64,000 nucleotides of DNA from contig NZ_AWZT01000001.1 of assembly GCF_000472525.1 (NCBI RefSeq), forward strand, positions 369,963 to 433,962. Direction: 5' to 3'. Within the stretch, counting starts at the first letter, position 1. Every line of letters begins with the position of its first letter. Shown in pieces: positions 45,482-55,291 of the stretch. Below the pieces are notes generated by a model, which did not search any database, was not told the origin of the DNA, and worked only from the letters and a program-made list of their open reading frames with translations. The DNA is from Paraburkholderia dilworthii (GTDB lineage: Bacteria; Pseudomonadota; Gammaproteobacteria; Burkholderiales; Burkholderiaceae). A program made the position numbers and the translations under genes.

Positions 45482-46615
45482 ATGGACAGCTTCTACACTG
45501 AAGAACAACGCATGATCCGCGACGCCGCCCGCGACTTCGCGACCGAACGCCTCGCGCCGAACGCTGCCCAATGGGACCGCGATGCGCATCTGCCCGCGGA
45601 CGTGGTCAGGCAAATGGGCGAGCTCGGTTTTCTCGGCATGATCGTGCCGCCGCAGTGGGGCGGCTCTTACACCGACTACGTGGCCTACGCACTCGCGCTT
45701 GAAGAGATCGCCGCGGGCTGCGCCGCGTGCGCGACGCTGATGAGCGTGCATAACTCAGTCGGCTGCGGGCCGATCCTGAACTTCGGTAGCGACGCGCAAA
45801 AAGACCGCTATTTGCAGGACCTCGCCACGGGCCGGCGCATCGGCGCGTTCTGCCTGACCGAGCCGCAAGCGGGCTCCGAAGCGAACAATCTGCGCACCCG
45901 TGCGGTGCTGCGCGACGGCAAGTGGATACTCAACGGCAGCAAGCAGTTCGTGACCAACGGCGCGCGCGCCGACCTTGCGATCGTATTCGCCGTCACCGAT
46001 CCCGAGCGGGGCAAGCGTGGCCTGTCCGCGTTTATCGTGCCGACGGATACACCGGGCTTCAATGTCGGCAAGCCGGAACACAAGCTCGGCATTCGCGCGT
46101 CCGACACCTGTCCGATTTCACTCGACGACTGCGCGGTGCCGCAAGCGAATCTGCTCGGCGAACCGGGCGAGGGCTTGCGCATCGCGCTGTCGAATCTCGA
46201 AGGCGGGCGCATCGGCATCGCCGCGCAAGCCGTGGGCATCGCGCGCGCCGCGTTCGACGCCGCGCGCGCCTATGCCAGCGAGCGCATGCAGTTCGGCAAG
46301 GCGCTGAAGGACCATCAGACCATCGCCAACATGCTCGCCGACATGGCCACGCGCCTGAACGCCGCGCGCCTGCTCGTGCATCACGCGGCGCGGCTGCGCT
46401 CGGCGGGCGAGCCGTGTTTGTCGGAGGCATCGCAGGCGAAACTGTTTGCGTCCGAGACCGCCGAACAGATCTGCTCGAACGCGATCCAGATTCACGGCGG
46501 CTACGGCTATCTCGAGGACTACGCGGTGGAGCGCCACTACCGCGACGCTCGCATCACGCAGATTTACGAAGGAACCAGCGAAGTGCAGCGCATGGTGATC
46601 GCGCGTCACGTTTGA
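45482..46615 (+). CDS. Isobutyryl-CoA-type acyl-CoA dehydrogenase
   Basis: Oxidises a short branched acyl-CoA, expected to be isobutyryl-CoA to methacrylyl-CoA. 377 residues with [95 protein letters not shown]. The catalytic base Glu363 is present in the IYEGTSE motif. ATG 45482 is the family start ([14 protein letters not shown]); the huge frame from 44060 is antisense to the AraC gene. First gene of the valine/isobutyrate operon. Confidence 0.88.
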   Translation: MDSFYTEEQRMIRDAARDFATERLAPNAAQWDRDAHLPADVVRQMGELGFLGMIVPPQWGGSYTDYVAYALALEEIAAGCAACATLMSVHNSVGCGPILNFGSDAQKDRYLQDLATGRRIGAFCLTEPQAGSEANNLRTRAVLRDGKWILNGSKQFVTNGARADLAIVFAVTDPERGKRGLSAFIVPTDTPGFNVGKPEHKLGIRASDTCPISLDDCAVPQANLLGEPGEGLRIALSNLEGGRIGIAAQAVGIARAAFDAARAYASERMQFGKALKDHQTIANMLADMATRLNAARLLVHHAARLRSAGEPCLSEASQAKLFASETAEQICSNAIQIHGGYGYLEDYAVERHYRDARITQIYEGTSEVQRMVIARHV

Positions 46616-46710
46616 ACGCTGCGCGAGTCGCGTTTGAGCGCAAAATAGCTTGCGGATAAAACCCAACCCGAGCAAAAGCGGATTCATACCGCGCCCATCA
46701 GGAGACGACC

Positions 46711-48414
46711 ATGACTGCAGCGAAAACTTTTTTCGACGCGCGTGACCTATTATTGCGACATCGAACCGATTACGAGCGTGCATACCGCGAGTTCGCGTGG
46801 CCTGCGCTGGACGAGTTCAACTGGGCGCTCGACTACTTCGACGTGATCGCGCGCGGCAACGACAACCCCGCGTTATGGATCGTGGACGACCCAGCGGGCG
46901 ACGGCTTGCGCCTGTCGTATGCGCAGATGTCGGAGCGCTCCGCGCGCATGGCCAATTTTCTGCGCAGCGTGGGCGTGAAGCGCGGCGACCGCGTGCTGCT
47001 GATGCTGCCGAATCGCGTCGAACTGTGGGACGTGATGCTCGCCGCAATGAAGCTCGGCGCCATCGTGCTGCCGGCCACGACCCAGCTTTCCGCCGACGAT
47101 GTGCGCGACCGCGTGCAGATCGGCGGCGCGAACTTCGTGGTGGTCGACAGTGCGGAACTGTCCAAATTCGATTCGCTCGACGTGCCGTTGACGCGTCTTT
47201 CAGTCGGCGCACCGCGCGACGGCTGGATCGATATTGCAGCGGCGTATGACGCGTCGCCGCAATTCACGCCTGACGGTGTGACGCGCGCCACCGATCCGCT
47301 GCTGCTTTACTTCACATCCGGCACGACCTCGAAGCCGAAGCTCGTCGAGCATACGCACCAAAGCTATCCAGTGGGCCACCTCTCGACCATGTATTGGATT
47401 GGCCTGCAACCGAACGACATCCATTGGAATATCAGCTCGCCCGGCTGGGCCAAGCATGCGTGGAGCTGCTTCTTCGCACCGTGGAATGCGCAAGCGTGCG
47501 TGTTCGTTTTCAACTTCGCGCGCTTCGTGCCGAAAGACACGCTGAATGTGCTGGTGCGTTTCAACGTCACGACACTGTGCGCGCCGCCCACCGTCTGGCG
47601 CATGCTCGTGCAGGAGCGTCTCGTCGATTATCCGGTGAAGCTGCGTGAGGTTGTCGGTGCGGGCGAGCCGTTGAATCCGGAGATTATCGAACGCGTGAAG
47701 CACGCCTGGGGCATCACGATCCGCGACGGTTTCGGGCAGACTGAGACCACTTGCCAGATCGGCAATTCGCCGGGGCAACCCGTTGTCGCGGGTTCGATGG
47801 GACGACCATTGCCGGGCTACAGCATCGAACTGCTCGATGCCGACGATCAGCCGGTGACCGAAGGCGAAATCGCATTGCCGATCGGGCCTGACGGGGCGCA
47901 GCGTCCGCTCGGTCTGATGACGGGCTACGCGAACAACGAGAAAGCCACCGCGCAAGCGATGCGCAACGGTTTTTACCGCACGTCCGATGTCGCGCTGCGA
48001 CGCGATGACGGCTACTACGTGTACGTCGGTCGGGCCGACGACGTTTTCAAATCGTCTGATTACCGGTTGAGCCCGTTCGAACTCGAAAGCGTGCTGATCG
48101 AGCATGAGGCCATCGGCGAAGCCGCCGTAGTGCCGAGCGCCGATGCGCTGCGCCTCTCGGTGCCCAAAGCGTTCGTCACGGTGCGCCAGGGCTATGAAGC
48201 CGGGCCCGAACTCGCGCGCGCCGTATTCGCGTTCTCGCGCGAAAAGCTCGCACCGTATAAGCGGATTCGCCGTCTGCAATTCAGCGAGTTGCCGAAGACC
48301 ATCTCCGGCAAGATTCGCCGCGTGGAGTTGCGGCGCCGCGAAATGGAGCGCGAAGCGCAACCGGCACGCTTGCCGGATGAGTACTGGGAAGAAGATTTCC
48401 CGGACCTGCGTTGA
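46711..48414 (+). CDS. Medium/short-chain acyl-CoA synthetase (AMP-forming)
   Basis: 567 residues of the ACSM/acetyl-CoA synthetase-like group. A3 motif LYFTSGTTSKPKLVEHTHQSYPVGHLSTMYWIGLQPND (with TSGTTSKPK), A5 DGFGQTETTCQIGN, A7/A8 GFYRTSDVALRRDDGYYVYVGRADDVFKSSDYRLSPFELES, A10 PKTISGKIRRVELR with catalytic Lys. Its place in a valine/isobutyrate operon suggests activation of isobutyrate or another branched short-chain acid. Begins 95 bases after the dehydrogenase, with AGGAGACGACC upstream. Confidence 0.88.
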   Translation: MTAAKTFFDARDLLLRHRTDYERAYREFAWPALDEFNWALDYFDVIARGNDNPALWIVDDPAGDGLRLSYAQMSERSARMANFLRSVGVKRGDRVLLMLPNRVELWDVMLAAMKLGAIVLPATTQLSADDVRDRVQIGGANFVVVDSAELSKFDSLDVPLTRLSVGAPRDGWIDIAAAYDASPQFTPDGVTRATDPLLLYFTSGTTSKPKLVEHTHQSYPVGHLSTMYWIGLQPNDIHWNISSPGWAKHAWSCFFAPWNAQACVFVFNFARFVPKDTLNVLVRFNVTTLCAPPTVWRMLVQERLVDYPVKLREVVGAGEPLNPEIIERVKHAWGITIRDGFGQTETTCQIGNSPGQPVVAGSMGRPLPGYSIELLDADDQPVTEGEIALPIGPDGAQRPLGLMTGYANNEKATAQAMRNGFYRTSDVALRRDDGYYVYVGRADDVFKSSDYRLSPFELESVLIEHEAIGEAAVVPSADALRLSVPKAFVTVRQGYEAGPELARAVFAFSREKLAPYKRIRRLQFSELPKTISGKIRRVELRRREMEREAQPARLPDEYWEEDFPDLR

Positions 48415-48505
48415 GCTCTATCGGCCTGCGTCGAACGTCATTCAGCGCGTTTGATTTTCAGTCACTGTCCGGCCGCGATGTGGCCACCGCACAGGAGTTT
48501 TAAGC

Positions 48506-50014
48506 ATGAACGCAATTGCTTCAAATACCGTCAAGCTGTTGATCAACGGCGAATTCGTCGAATCGAAAACCACCGAATGGCGCGACATCGTCAACCCGGC
48601 CACGCAAGAGGTGCTGGCGCGCGTGCCGTTTGCCACCGTCGATGAGATCAACGAAGCGATCCGCTCGGCGCATGCTGCGTTCAGAACGTGGAAGGACACG
48701 CCGATCGGCGCGCGCATGCGCATCATGCTCAGATATCAGGCGTTGATTCGCGAGCATATGCCGCGCATCGCAAAGACGCTGAGCGCGGAGCAGGGCAAGA
48801 CGATTCCCGACGCCGAGGGCGACATCTTCCGCGGGCTCGAAGTGGTCGAGCATGCATGTTCGATCGGCACCTTGCAGCAAGGCGAATTCGCGGAAAACGT
48901 CGCGGGCGGAGTCGATACGTACACGCTGCGCCAGCCGCTCGGCGTATGTGCAGGTATCACGCCGTTCAACTTTCCCGCGATGATCCCGCTGTGGATGTTC
49001 CCGATGGCCATCGTATGCGGCAATACGTTCGTGCTGAAGCCTTCTGAGCAGGACCCTTTGTCGACGATGCAACTCGTCGAGCTCGCGCTCGAAGCGGGCG
49101 TGCCGAAAGGCGTGCTGAACGTCGTGCACGGCGGCAAGGAGGTGGTCGACGCGCTATGCACGCATGAACTCGTGAAGGCGATTTCGTTCGTCGGCTCGAC
49201 GGCGGTGGGCACACATGTATATCGCCTCGGCAGCGAACACGGCAAACGCGTGCAATCGATGATGGGCGCAAAGAACCACGCCGTCGTGCTGCCCGATGCA
49301 AACCGCGAGCAGACCTTGAACGCGCTTGCGGGTGCGGGCTTCGGCGCGGCGGGGCAGCGTTGTATGGCGACCTCGGTTGTCGTGCTGGTGGGCGCCGCGC
49401 AGCAATGGCTGCCGGACCTCGTCGCAAAGGCGAAGACGCTGAAAGTCAACGCGGGCAACGAACCGAACACCGATATCGGCCCCGTTGTTTCGCGCGCGGC
49501 GAAGCAGCGCATTCTCGGCTTGATCGAAACGGGCGTGAACGAAGGCGCCACGCTTGCTCTCGACGGCCGTGACGTGAAGGTGCCGGGCTACGAGCAAGGG
49601 AATTTTATCGGGCCGACGATTTTCACGGACGTCGGCATGGAGATGGAAATCTATCGCACGGAGATTTTCGGGCCGGTGCTGCTGGTGCTGAACGCGGCAA
49701 CGCTCGACGACGCAATCGCGCTCGTCAACCGCAATCCGTTCGGCAACGGTGTGGGCCTTTTCACGCAGAGCGGCGCGGCCGCGCGCAAGTTCCAGAGCGA
49801 AATCGACGTGGGCCAGGTTGGCATCAACATTCCGATTCCAGTGCCCGTGCCGTTCTTCAGCTTTACGGGTTCGCGCGGCTCGAAGCTCGGCGACCTCGGG
49901 CCATATGGCAAGCAGGTCGTGCAGTTCTACACGCAAACCAAAACCGTCACAGCGCGCTGGTTCGACGACGACACCGTCAACGACGGCGTGAACACGACGA
50001 TCAGCCTGCGCTAA
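48506..50014 (+). CDS. mmsA: Methylmalonate-semialdehyde dehydrogenase (CoA-acylating)
   Basis: Oxidises methylmalonate semialdehyde to propionyl-CoA, last step of distal valine catabolism. 502 residues. Catalytic Cys286 in GAAGQRCMATSVVVLVG, GITPFNFPAMIPLWMFPMAI, VVHGGKEVVDALCTH, and the MmsA-specific FTGSRGSKLGDLGPYGKQ near the C-terminus. AGGAG lies before ATG 48506. Followed 28 bases later by mmsB. Confidence 0.95.
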   Translation: MNAIASNTVKLLINGEFVESKTTEWRDIVNPATQEVLARVPFATVDEINEAIRSAHAAFRTWKDTPIGARMRIMLRYQALIREHMPRIAKTLSAEQGKTIPDAEGDIFRGLEVVEHACSIGTLQQGEFAENVAGGVDTYTLRQPLGVCAGITPFNFPAMIPLWMFPMAIVCGNTFVLKPSEQDPLSTMQLVELALEAGVPKGVLNVVHGGKEVVDALCTHELVKAISFVGSTAVGTHVYRLGSEHGKRVQSMMGAKNHAVVLPDANREQTLNALAGAGFGAAGQRCMATSVVVLVGAAQQWLPDLVAKAKTLKVNAGNEPNTDIGPVVSRAAKQRILGLIETGVNEGATLALDGRDVKVPGYEQGNFIGPTIFTDVGMEMEIYRTEIFGPVLLVLNAATLDDAIALVNRNPFGNGVGLFTQSGAAARKFQSEIDVGQVGINIPIPVPVPFFSFTGSRGSKLGDLGPYGKQVVQFYTQTKTVTARWFDDDTVNDGVNTTISLR

Positions 50015-50042
50015 ACGAGCCCGCAAGAACGGAGACGAGATC

Positions 50043-50960
50043 ATGAAAATAGGCTTTATCGGCCTCGGCAATATGGGCGCGCCAATGGCGCACAACCTGC
50101 TGAAAGCGGGCCACGTTGTCAATGTATTCGACCTTAGTGCGGAGGCGGTGCAGGCGCTCGTCGACGCGGGCGCTCAGGCTGCCGGCTCGCCGAAAGCGGC
50201 GGTGGCCGATGTCGAATGCGTGATCACGATGCTGCCTGCGGCAGCACATGTGCGCAGCGTGCTGACCGCGGATGACGGCGTGCTGGCCGGCATTCCGCCG
50301 GGCGTTGCCATCGTCGATTCGAGCACGATCGATCCGGCGAGCGTCAAGGCGTTTGCCGAACTCGCGCAGCAACGCGGCAACACGTTTGTCGACGCACCGG
50401 TGTCCGGTGGAACCGGCGGTGCGGCCGCGGGCACGCTGACCTTCATGGTCGGCGGCAGCGCGAGTGCATACGAGCACGTCAAGCCTGTGTTGTCGGCGAT
50501 GGGCAAGAACATCGTGCATTGCGGCGATACCGGCACGGGCCAGGTCGCGAAGATCTGCAATAACCTCGTGCTCGGCATCACGATGGCGGGCGTCGCCGAG
50601 GCCATGTCGCTGGGTGAAGCGCTCGGCATCGACGTGAAAGTGCTGGCCGGCATCATCAATACGTCGACGGGGCGGTGCTGGAGTTCGGACACGTATAACC
50701 CGATGCCGGGTGTGATCGATAGTGCGCCGTCGTCGCGCGAATATAGCGGCGGCTTCGGTACGGATCTGATGCTGAAAGACCTCGGGCTTGCCACCGACGC
50801 CGCCAGGTTCGCGCGTCAACCGGTCTACCTCGGTGCGCTCGCGCAGCAGCTTTATCAAACGATGAGCGCAAAAGGCGCGGGACGTCTGGACTTTTCCGCG
50901 GTCATCAAGCTGTATCGTAGCCACGCCGGTAATGACGCAGGCAATGGAGATGCGCGATGA
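50043..50960 (+). CDS. mmsB: 3-hydroxyisobutyrate dehydrogenase
   Basis: NAD-dependent beta-hydroxyacid dehydrogenase, 305 residues. Cofactor fold IGFIGLGNMGAPMAHNLL at the N-terminus, substrate loop FVDAPVSGGTGGAAAGTL, and catalytic Lys170 in GQVAKICNN. The WSSDTYNPMPGV and YSGGFGTDLMLKDL segments are typical of MmsB. Overlaps the next gene by ATGA at 50957-50960. Confidence 0.93.
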   Translation: MKIGFIGLGNMGAPMAHNLLKAGHVVNVFDLSAEAVQALVDAGAQAAGSPKAAVADVECVITMLPAAAHVRSVLTADDGVLAGIPPGVAIVDSSTIDPASVKAFAELAQQRGNTFVDAPVSGGTGGAAAGTLTFMVGGSASAYEHVKPVLSAMGKNIVHCGDTGTGQVAKICNNLVLGITMAGVAEAMSLGEALGIDVKVLAGIINTSTGRCWSSDTYNPMPGVIDSAPSSREYSGGFGTDLMLKDLGLATDAARFARQPVYLGALAQQLYQTMSAKGAGRLDFSAVIKLYRSHAGNDAGNGDAR

Positions 50961-51790
50961 TCGAACTCGACTACGCGCATGGCGGCGCCGTTGTGCAACT
51001 CACGCTGAAGCGTCCGCCCGCGAATGCCTTCACGCCCGAAGGCTTAATGCAATTGCGGCAGACGGTGGAGCGCCTGAACGGCGAGGCTAATGTCCGCGCA
51101 ATTGTAATTACCGGCGAAGGACCGAAGTTCTTCAGCGCGGGCGCCGACCTGAACACTTTCGCCGATGGCGATCGCGAAGTCGCGCGCGTCGCGGCGGCGC
51201 GCTTCGGCGCGGCGTTCGAAGCGTTGCAGAATGCGCGGCCCGTCGTGATCGCGGCGATCAACGGCTACGCGATGGGCGGCGGGCTCGAATGCGCGCTCGC
51301 TTGCGACATCCGCATCGCCGAGCAGCACGCGGTGATGGCGCTGCCCGAAACCGCAGTCGGCTTGCTGCCATGCGGTTGCGGCACGCAAACGCTGCCGTGG
51401 CTCGTCGGCGAAGGTTGGGCGAAGCGCATGATTCTCACGGGCGAACGCGTGGACGCGGCGACCGCGCTGCGCATCGGTCTTGTCGAAGAGGTCGTGGAAA
51501 GGGGCGCCGCGCGCGAGGCTGCGCTGACAATGGCGGCGCGCGTCGCGACGCTCAGTCCGCAGGCAGTCGGCTTCAGCAAGACGCTGATTCATCACGCGCG
51601 CAATGGCGTACCGCGCTGCGCCGCGCTTGCACTGGAGCGCGAGCGTTTTGTGGACCTGTTCGACGGCGCCGATCAGCGCGAAGGCGTCAACGCGTTCCTC
51701 GAAAAGCGTGCGCCGCGCTGGCACGTGGCGCAAGCCGGGCAAGCCGGGCAGGCCGGGCAAGCGGTATACGCCGACAAGGAGACGCAATGA
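50957..51790 (+). CDS. Enoyl-CoA hydratase, probable methacrylyl-CoA hydratase
   Basis: Crotonase-fold protein, 277 residues. ITGEGPKFFSAGADLNTF and NGYAMGGGLECALACDIRIAEQHAVMALPETAVGLLPCGCGTQTLPWLVG. One catalytic Glu (ALPETAVG) is visible; the earlier Glu of rat hydratase corresponds to GLECALACD. Its C-terminus carries three tandem AGQ triplets encoded by a 9-base repeat. Translationally coupled to both neighbours. Confidence 0.87.
   Translation: MIELDYAHGGAVVQLTLKRPPANAFTPEGLMQLRQTVERLNGEANVRAIVITGEGPKFFSAGADLNTFADGDREVARVAAARFGAAFEALQNARPVVIAAINGYAMGGGLECALACDIRIAEQHAVMALPETAVGLLPCGCGTQTLPWLVGEGWAKRMILTGERVDAATALRIGLVEEVVERGAAREAALTMAARVATLSPQAVGFSKTLIHHARNGVPRCAALALERERFVDLFDGADQREGVNAFLEKRAPRWHVAQAGQAGQAGQAVYADKETQ
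51731..51757. repeat. Three tandem 9-bp units inside a coding region
   Basis: CAAGCCGGG, CAAGCCGGG, CAGGCCGGG, followed by a partial CAAGCGG. They encode AGQ repeats at the C-terminus of the enoyl-CoA hydratase. Because the unit is 9 bases, slippage would keep the frame. Confidence 0.9.
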
Positions 51791-52974
51791 TGAGCGCCTT
51801 GCAAAGCGCCGCACCCGATGTCGAATCGGGTGTTACGTCCGGAGTTACGTCCGACAGAGCCGGTGAAGCACAACGAGAGATACTGTTTCGCGTGATCAAC
51901 CGCGTCGCGGTCATCACACTGAACCGGCCGGCAGCGCTCAATGCGCTATCGCACGCGATGATTCGCGAGCTCGCGATGCTCGTCGAACATTGCCGCAACG
52001 ACGGCGGCATTGTCGCGCTCGTGCTGAAAGGTGCTGGAAACAAGGGCTTTTGTGCGGGCGGCGATGTGCGCGAAGTGCATCGGCTCGCGAAGAACGGCGA
52101 CAGCCGCTGGCTCGCGTTTTTCGTCGACGAGTATCGGCTCGATTACGCGTTGCACACGTTTCCAAAGCCGGTGGTCGCGATACTCGACGGTATTGCGATG
52201 GGTGGCGGCATGGGGCTCGGGCAGGCAGCGCGCTTGCGCATCGTTACCGAGCGCAGCAAGATCGCGATGCCGGAAACGCGCATCGGCTTCCTGCCCGACG
52301 TCGGTGCAACCCGTTTTCTGAGCGTGATGCCTGCGGAGCTCGAATTGTATGTCGGCCTGACCGGCGCAACGTTGTCCGGCGCCGATGCGTTGCGCCTGCA
52401 ACTGGCCGATCAATGCGTGCCGGCCGACTGGCTTGCTTCTTCCGAAGAGCGTTTGCAACGCATGTCGCACGAAGGCGACCTCATGAGCGCATTGCGTGCC
52501 GTGGTCGAACCGCCGTGCAACATCGTGCCGCACGCTGCGCTTACGCCATTCACGCAACTGATCCTGCGGCACTTCGACCGGCGTGCGGGCGTCGACAGAA
52601 TCATGGCGACGTTGCGGCACGATCTCGAACGCGACCCGCCGCGCGAAGTCAGGCAGTGGCTGCAGTCAACTTACGATACGCTCGCCGCTCACTCGCCCAC
52701 CATGCTTTACGTCACGCGCGAGGCGCTGTTGCGTGGCCGGCAAATGACACTCGCCGAGTGCTTCCGGATGGAACTCGGTATCGTGAAGCGCGCGATCGAG
52801 GAGGGCGATTTCTGCGAAGGCGTGCGCGCGCAGTTGATCGACAAAGACCGCAAAGGACGCTGGGCGCCCGCCACGCTTGCGGAAGTGCGGCCTGAGCGCG
52901 TCAGGCATTTTCTCGCTTCGCCGTGGAAGCAGGAGACGCATCCATTGGCCGACCTGGGGGCCGGGCCGAACTGA
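51787..52974 (+). CDS. 3-hydroxyisobutyryl-CoA hydrolase (HIBCH-like)
   Basis: Crotonase-fold thioesterase that frees 3-hydroxyisobutyrate in valine catabolism; 395 residues, longer than hydratases by the C-terminal HIBCH extension. LKGAGNKGFCAGGDVREVH, GIAMGGGMGLGQAARLRIVTERSKIAMPETRIGFLPDVGATRFLS and the C-terminal ECFRMELGIVKRAIEEGDFCEGVRAQLIDKDRKGRW block are diagnostic. The start ATG 51787 overlaps the hydratase stop; the ORF continues upstream only as Arg-rich antisense-like sequence. Last gene of the operon. Confidence 0.9.
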   Translation: MMSALQSAAPDVESGVTSGVTSDRAGEAQREILFRVINRVAVITLNRPAALNALSHAMIRELAMLVEHCRNDGGIVALVLKGAGNKGFCAGGDVREVHRLAKNGDSRWLAFFVDEYRLDYALHTFPKPVVAILDGIAMGGGMGLGQAARLRIVTERSKIAMPETRIGFLPDVGATRFLSVMPAELELYVGLTGATLSGADALRLQLADQCVPADWLASSEERLQRMSHEGDLMSALRAVVEPPCNIVPHAALTPFTQLILRHFDRRAGVDRIMATLRHDLERDPPREVRQWLQSTYDTLAAHSPTMLYVTREALLRGRQMTLAECFRMELGIVKRAIEEGDFCEGVRAQLIDKDRKGRWAPATLAEVRPERVRHFLASPWKQETHPLADLGAGPN

Positions 52975-53012
52975 TGTCCGCGAACAGTCCGTGCAGGCGA
53001 GCGCCGCGAGGC

Positions 53013-54275
53013 TTAGCCCTCGCCGAGCGCTTCGCGGTGCACAACGGCAGGCGCCGGTGCAGCGCCATCGCCCTGCGCGCCTCGTACTCGCGAGACCCAA
53101 AGGACGCCGGCTAGCGCGACCGCGACCGACACCCATCCAACGGTTCCATAGCCGACGATCTGGCCGGCAGGCGAACTGCCGAGCATCAGACCGCCGATCC
53201 ACGCGCCGCATCCTGTGCCGAGCGCCTGGAGCGCGCTGTTTGCGCTGAGAAAAGCGCCCCGTCGGTCGGGTTGCGGCACGGTGGTCAGCAGGGCCTGCAT
53301 CGGCACCATTCGCCCGGACATCAGCACCATGAAAACCGGGAAGAACAGAAGTAGCGCGTAGAACGGCAGATCCGGCAGGTGCGTCACGAAGAGTACAGGC
53401 AGACATGCAAGCAGCGCCGCGATCCGGAACACACGCCGTGCGCCGAACCGGTCGGCGAGCTTGCCGACCCGGCGCGAAGTGAAGAACGTTGCCGCTCCCC
53501 CGGCCATATACAGCCACGACAGTTGCTCGGGCGACACGCCGTGGTTGGCAACCAGCACCGGCGAAATGAACGGAATGACGAGCATATGCGCGACCATCAT
53601 CACGAAGGTCAGTGCAAAGGCTGCCATATGCCGCGGGTTGCCGAGAAGCCGCATCAGATCGGGCAGCACTTCGGCGAGCGGCGGCTGACGCCGGTTCAGA
53701 TGTGCGGCCAGCGGCGGCACCAGTTGCCAGCCCGCCACCCACACGGCGAGCGACAGCGCGACCAGCAGGAAGAACGGCGCGGCCCAGCCGAAATGCGCGC
53801 CTAACATCACGCCGGCCGGCACACCGGCGATCGCCGCGAGAGAGAAGGCGGTCATGATCGTGCCGGTTGCGGCGCCACGTCGTTGCACGGGAATCACGTC
53901 GGCCACGATCGCCATGATCACCGATGCGAGCACGCCCCCGGTAATGCCCGCAAAAGCGCGCGCGGCCAGCAGCAACGCAAAGCTGCTCGCCAACGCGCAC
54001 GCCAGGTTCGACAGTGCGAACAGCGCATACATGGTGAGCAGCAAACGCCGCCTGTCGAAGCGGTCGATGTAGGTCGCCGCGAAAAGTCCGGACAAGCCCG
54101 AGCACCACGAATACGCCGATACGGCTGTGGCGAACCCGGCTGGCGCAATGCCGAACGCGTGCATGATCTGTGGACCGAGCGGCATCATCACCATGAAATC
54201 CATGATGACGGTGAACTGGGTTAGTGCAAGCAGCCAGAGCAAACGGCGTTCATGCTTTGAATCAATTGAATACAT
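53013..54275 (-). CDS. MFS transporter
   Basis: Twelve-helix carrier, 420 residues. Helix 1 LTQFTVIMDFMVMMPLGPQIM, motif A FAATYIDRFDRRRLLLTMY, GAATGTIMTAFSLAAIAGVPAGVMLGAHFGWAAPFFLL (antiporter-type motif C) and a second motif A LADRFGARRVFR. Substrate unknown. Same strand and 83 bases behind the siderophore-interacting reductase, so it may belong to a PadR-reductase-MFS unit and export a metal chelate, which is inference. Converges with the valine operon. Confidence 0.83.
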   Translation of the reverse strand: MYSIDSKHERRLLWLLALTQFTVIMDFMVMMPLGPQIMHAFGIAPAGFATAVSAYSWCSGLSGLFAATYIDRFDRRRLLLTMYALFALSNLACALASSFALLLAARAFAGITGGVLASVIMAIVADVIPVQRRGAATGTIMTAFSLAAIAGVPAGVMLGAHFGWAAPFFLLVALSLAVWVAGWQLVPPLAAHLNRRQPPLAEVLPDLMRLLGNPRHMAAFALTFVMMVAHMLVIPFISPVLVANHGVSPEQLSWLYMAGGAATFFTSRRVGKLADRFGARRVFRIAALLACLPVLFVTHLPDLPFYALLLFFPVFMVLMSGRMVPMQALLTTVPQPDRRGAFLSANSALQALGTGCGAWIGGLMLGSSPAGQIVGYGTVGWVSVAVALAGVLWVSRVRGAQGDGAAPAPAVVHREALGEG

Positions 54276-54358
54276 CGGCAGGTTCCTTGTTGGTAGCGCA
54301 CCGCTCGCTTGCGCGCGCCCTGGCCGCTCATGGCATTCGCCGGATGCTCGCGCGGCGT

Positions 54359-55183
54359 TCAGTCGTCTATCGTTTCATGCACGGCTGCCGCGCCCTGTTT
54401 CCAGTAGCTCGCCGCGCGAATGCGCGCTTTGTCGACGCCGCGTTCCGTGCACAGGTGGTAGCGGATCGTGCGAATCGTCGCCGATTCGCCCGCGGCCCAC
54501 ACGTAGCCTTCGCCGTTTTCAGGCAGATAGGTTTCGCGGACCGCTTGCAGCAAAGCCTCGCCGCGAGAGCCGGCTTCGCTGCGATAACGCCACACGAGAT
54601 GCAACTCGGCCTGCGTCTCCAACTCGATGCGAGCCGACGGGTCGGCCACTTCGATCACGGCGGCCACGCGCTTACCGGCCGGCAGTTCTTCGAGGCGGCG
54701 CGCGATCGCGGGCAACGCGGTGTCGTCGCCGATCAGCAAATGCCAGTCGAAGCCGGTAGGAATCACGAGCGAGCCGCGCGGCCCGCCGATGCCGAGGTAC
54801 TGGCCGACTTCCGCTTGCGCAGCCCATGTCGCCGCCGGACCCGCTTCGTGCATCGCGAACTCGATATCGAGCTCGCGTGCTTCGCGATCGAAGCGGCGCG
54901 GCGTGAAATCGCGTGCGATGGGACGCCGTCCTTCGGGAAACACGGGACCGTCGGGGCCGGCTTCCGGCAGCACGGGTTTATCCGCGCCCGGCTCGGGGAA
55001 GAACACCTTGATGTGATCATCGAACGAAGCGGACATGAAGTCGTGCAAATCTTCGCCGGTGAAGGTCACGCGGACCAGATGCGGCGTGAGTGCCTGTACT
55101 TTCGTGACTTGCAGCAGGCGGAACTTGAGCGGATGCCGCACGCGATGCACGGCGAGGTCGGGTCGGGTATCTTGAGTCGTCAT
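54359..55183 (-). CDS. Siderophore-interacting protein, YqjH/ViuB-like ferric reductase
   Basis: Cytoplasmic NAD(P)H-dependent flavoprotein that reduces iron in ferric siderophores; 274 residues. FAD-binding RDFTPRRFDREARELDIEFAMHEAGPAATWAAQAEVGQYLGIGGPRGS, a pyridine-nucleotide side WHLLIGDDTALPAIARRLEELPAG, and the family C-terminus RAASYWKQGAAAVHE. ATG 55183 begins MTTQDTRPDLAV. It is 108 bases downstream of the PadR gene on the same strand; E. coli YqjH is controlled by the PadR protein YqjI, so the pair is likely functional. Confidence 0.9.
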   Translation of the reverse strand: MTTQDTRPDLAVHRVRHPLKFRLLQVTKVQALTPHLVRVTFTGEDLHDFMSASFDDHIKVFFPEPGADKPVLPEAGPDGPVFPEGRRPIARDFTPRRFDREARELDIEFAMHEAGPAATWAAQAEVGQYLGIGGPRGSLVIPTGFDWHLLIGDDTALPAIARRLEELPAGKRVAAVIEVADPSARIELETQAELHLVWRYRSEAGSRGEALLQAVRETYLPENGEGYVWAAGESATIRTIRYHLCTERGVDKARIRAASYWKQGAAAVHETIDD

Positions 55184-55291
55184 TGAGCGGGTTCCATGCA
55201 AAGCGGTTTGTTCGGTTAGCCGCGTACCGCGCGTCTGCGCGGCCGCGTGGGGTGAAGCGTCAGGCGTCGCGAAACGCCGGGGTTCGCCGTG

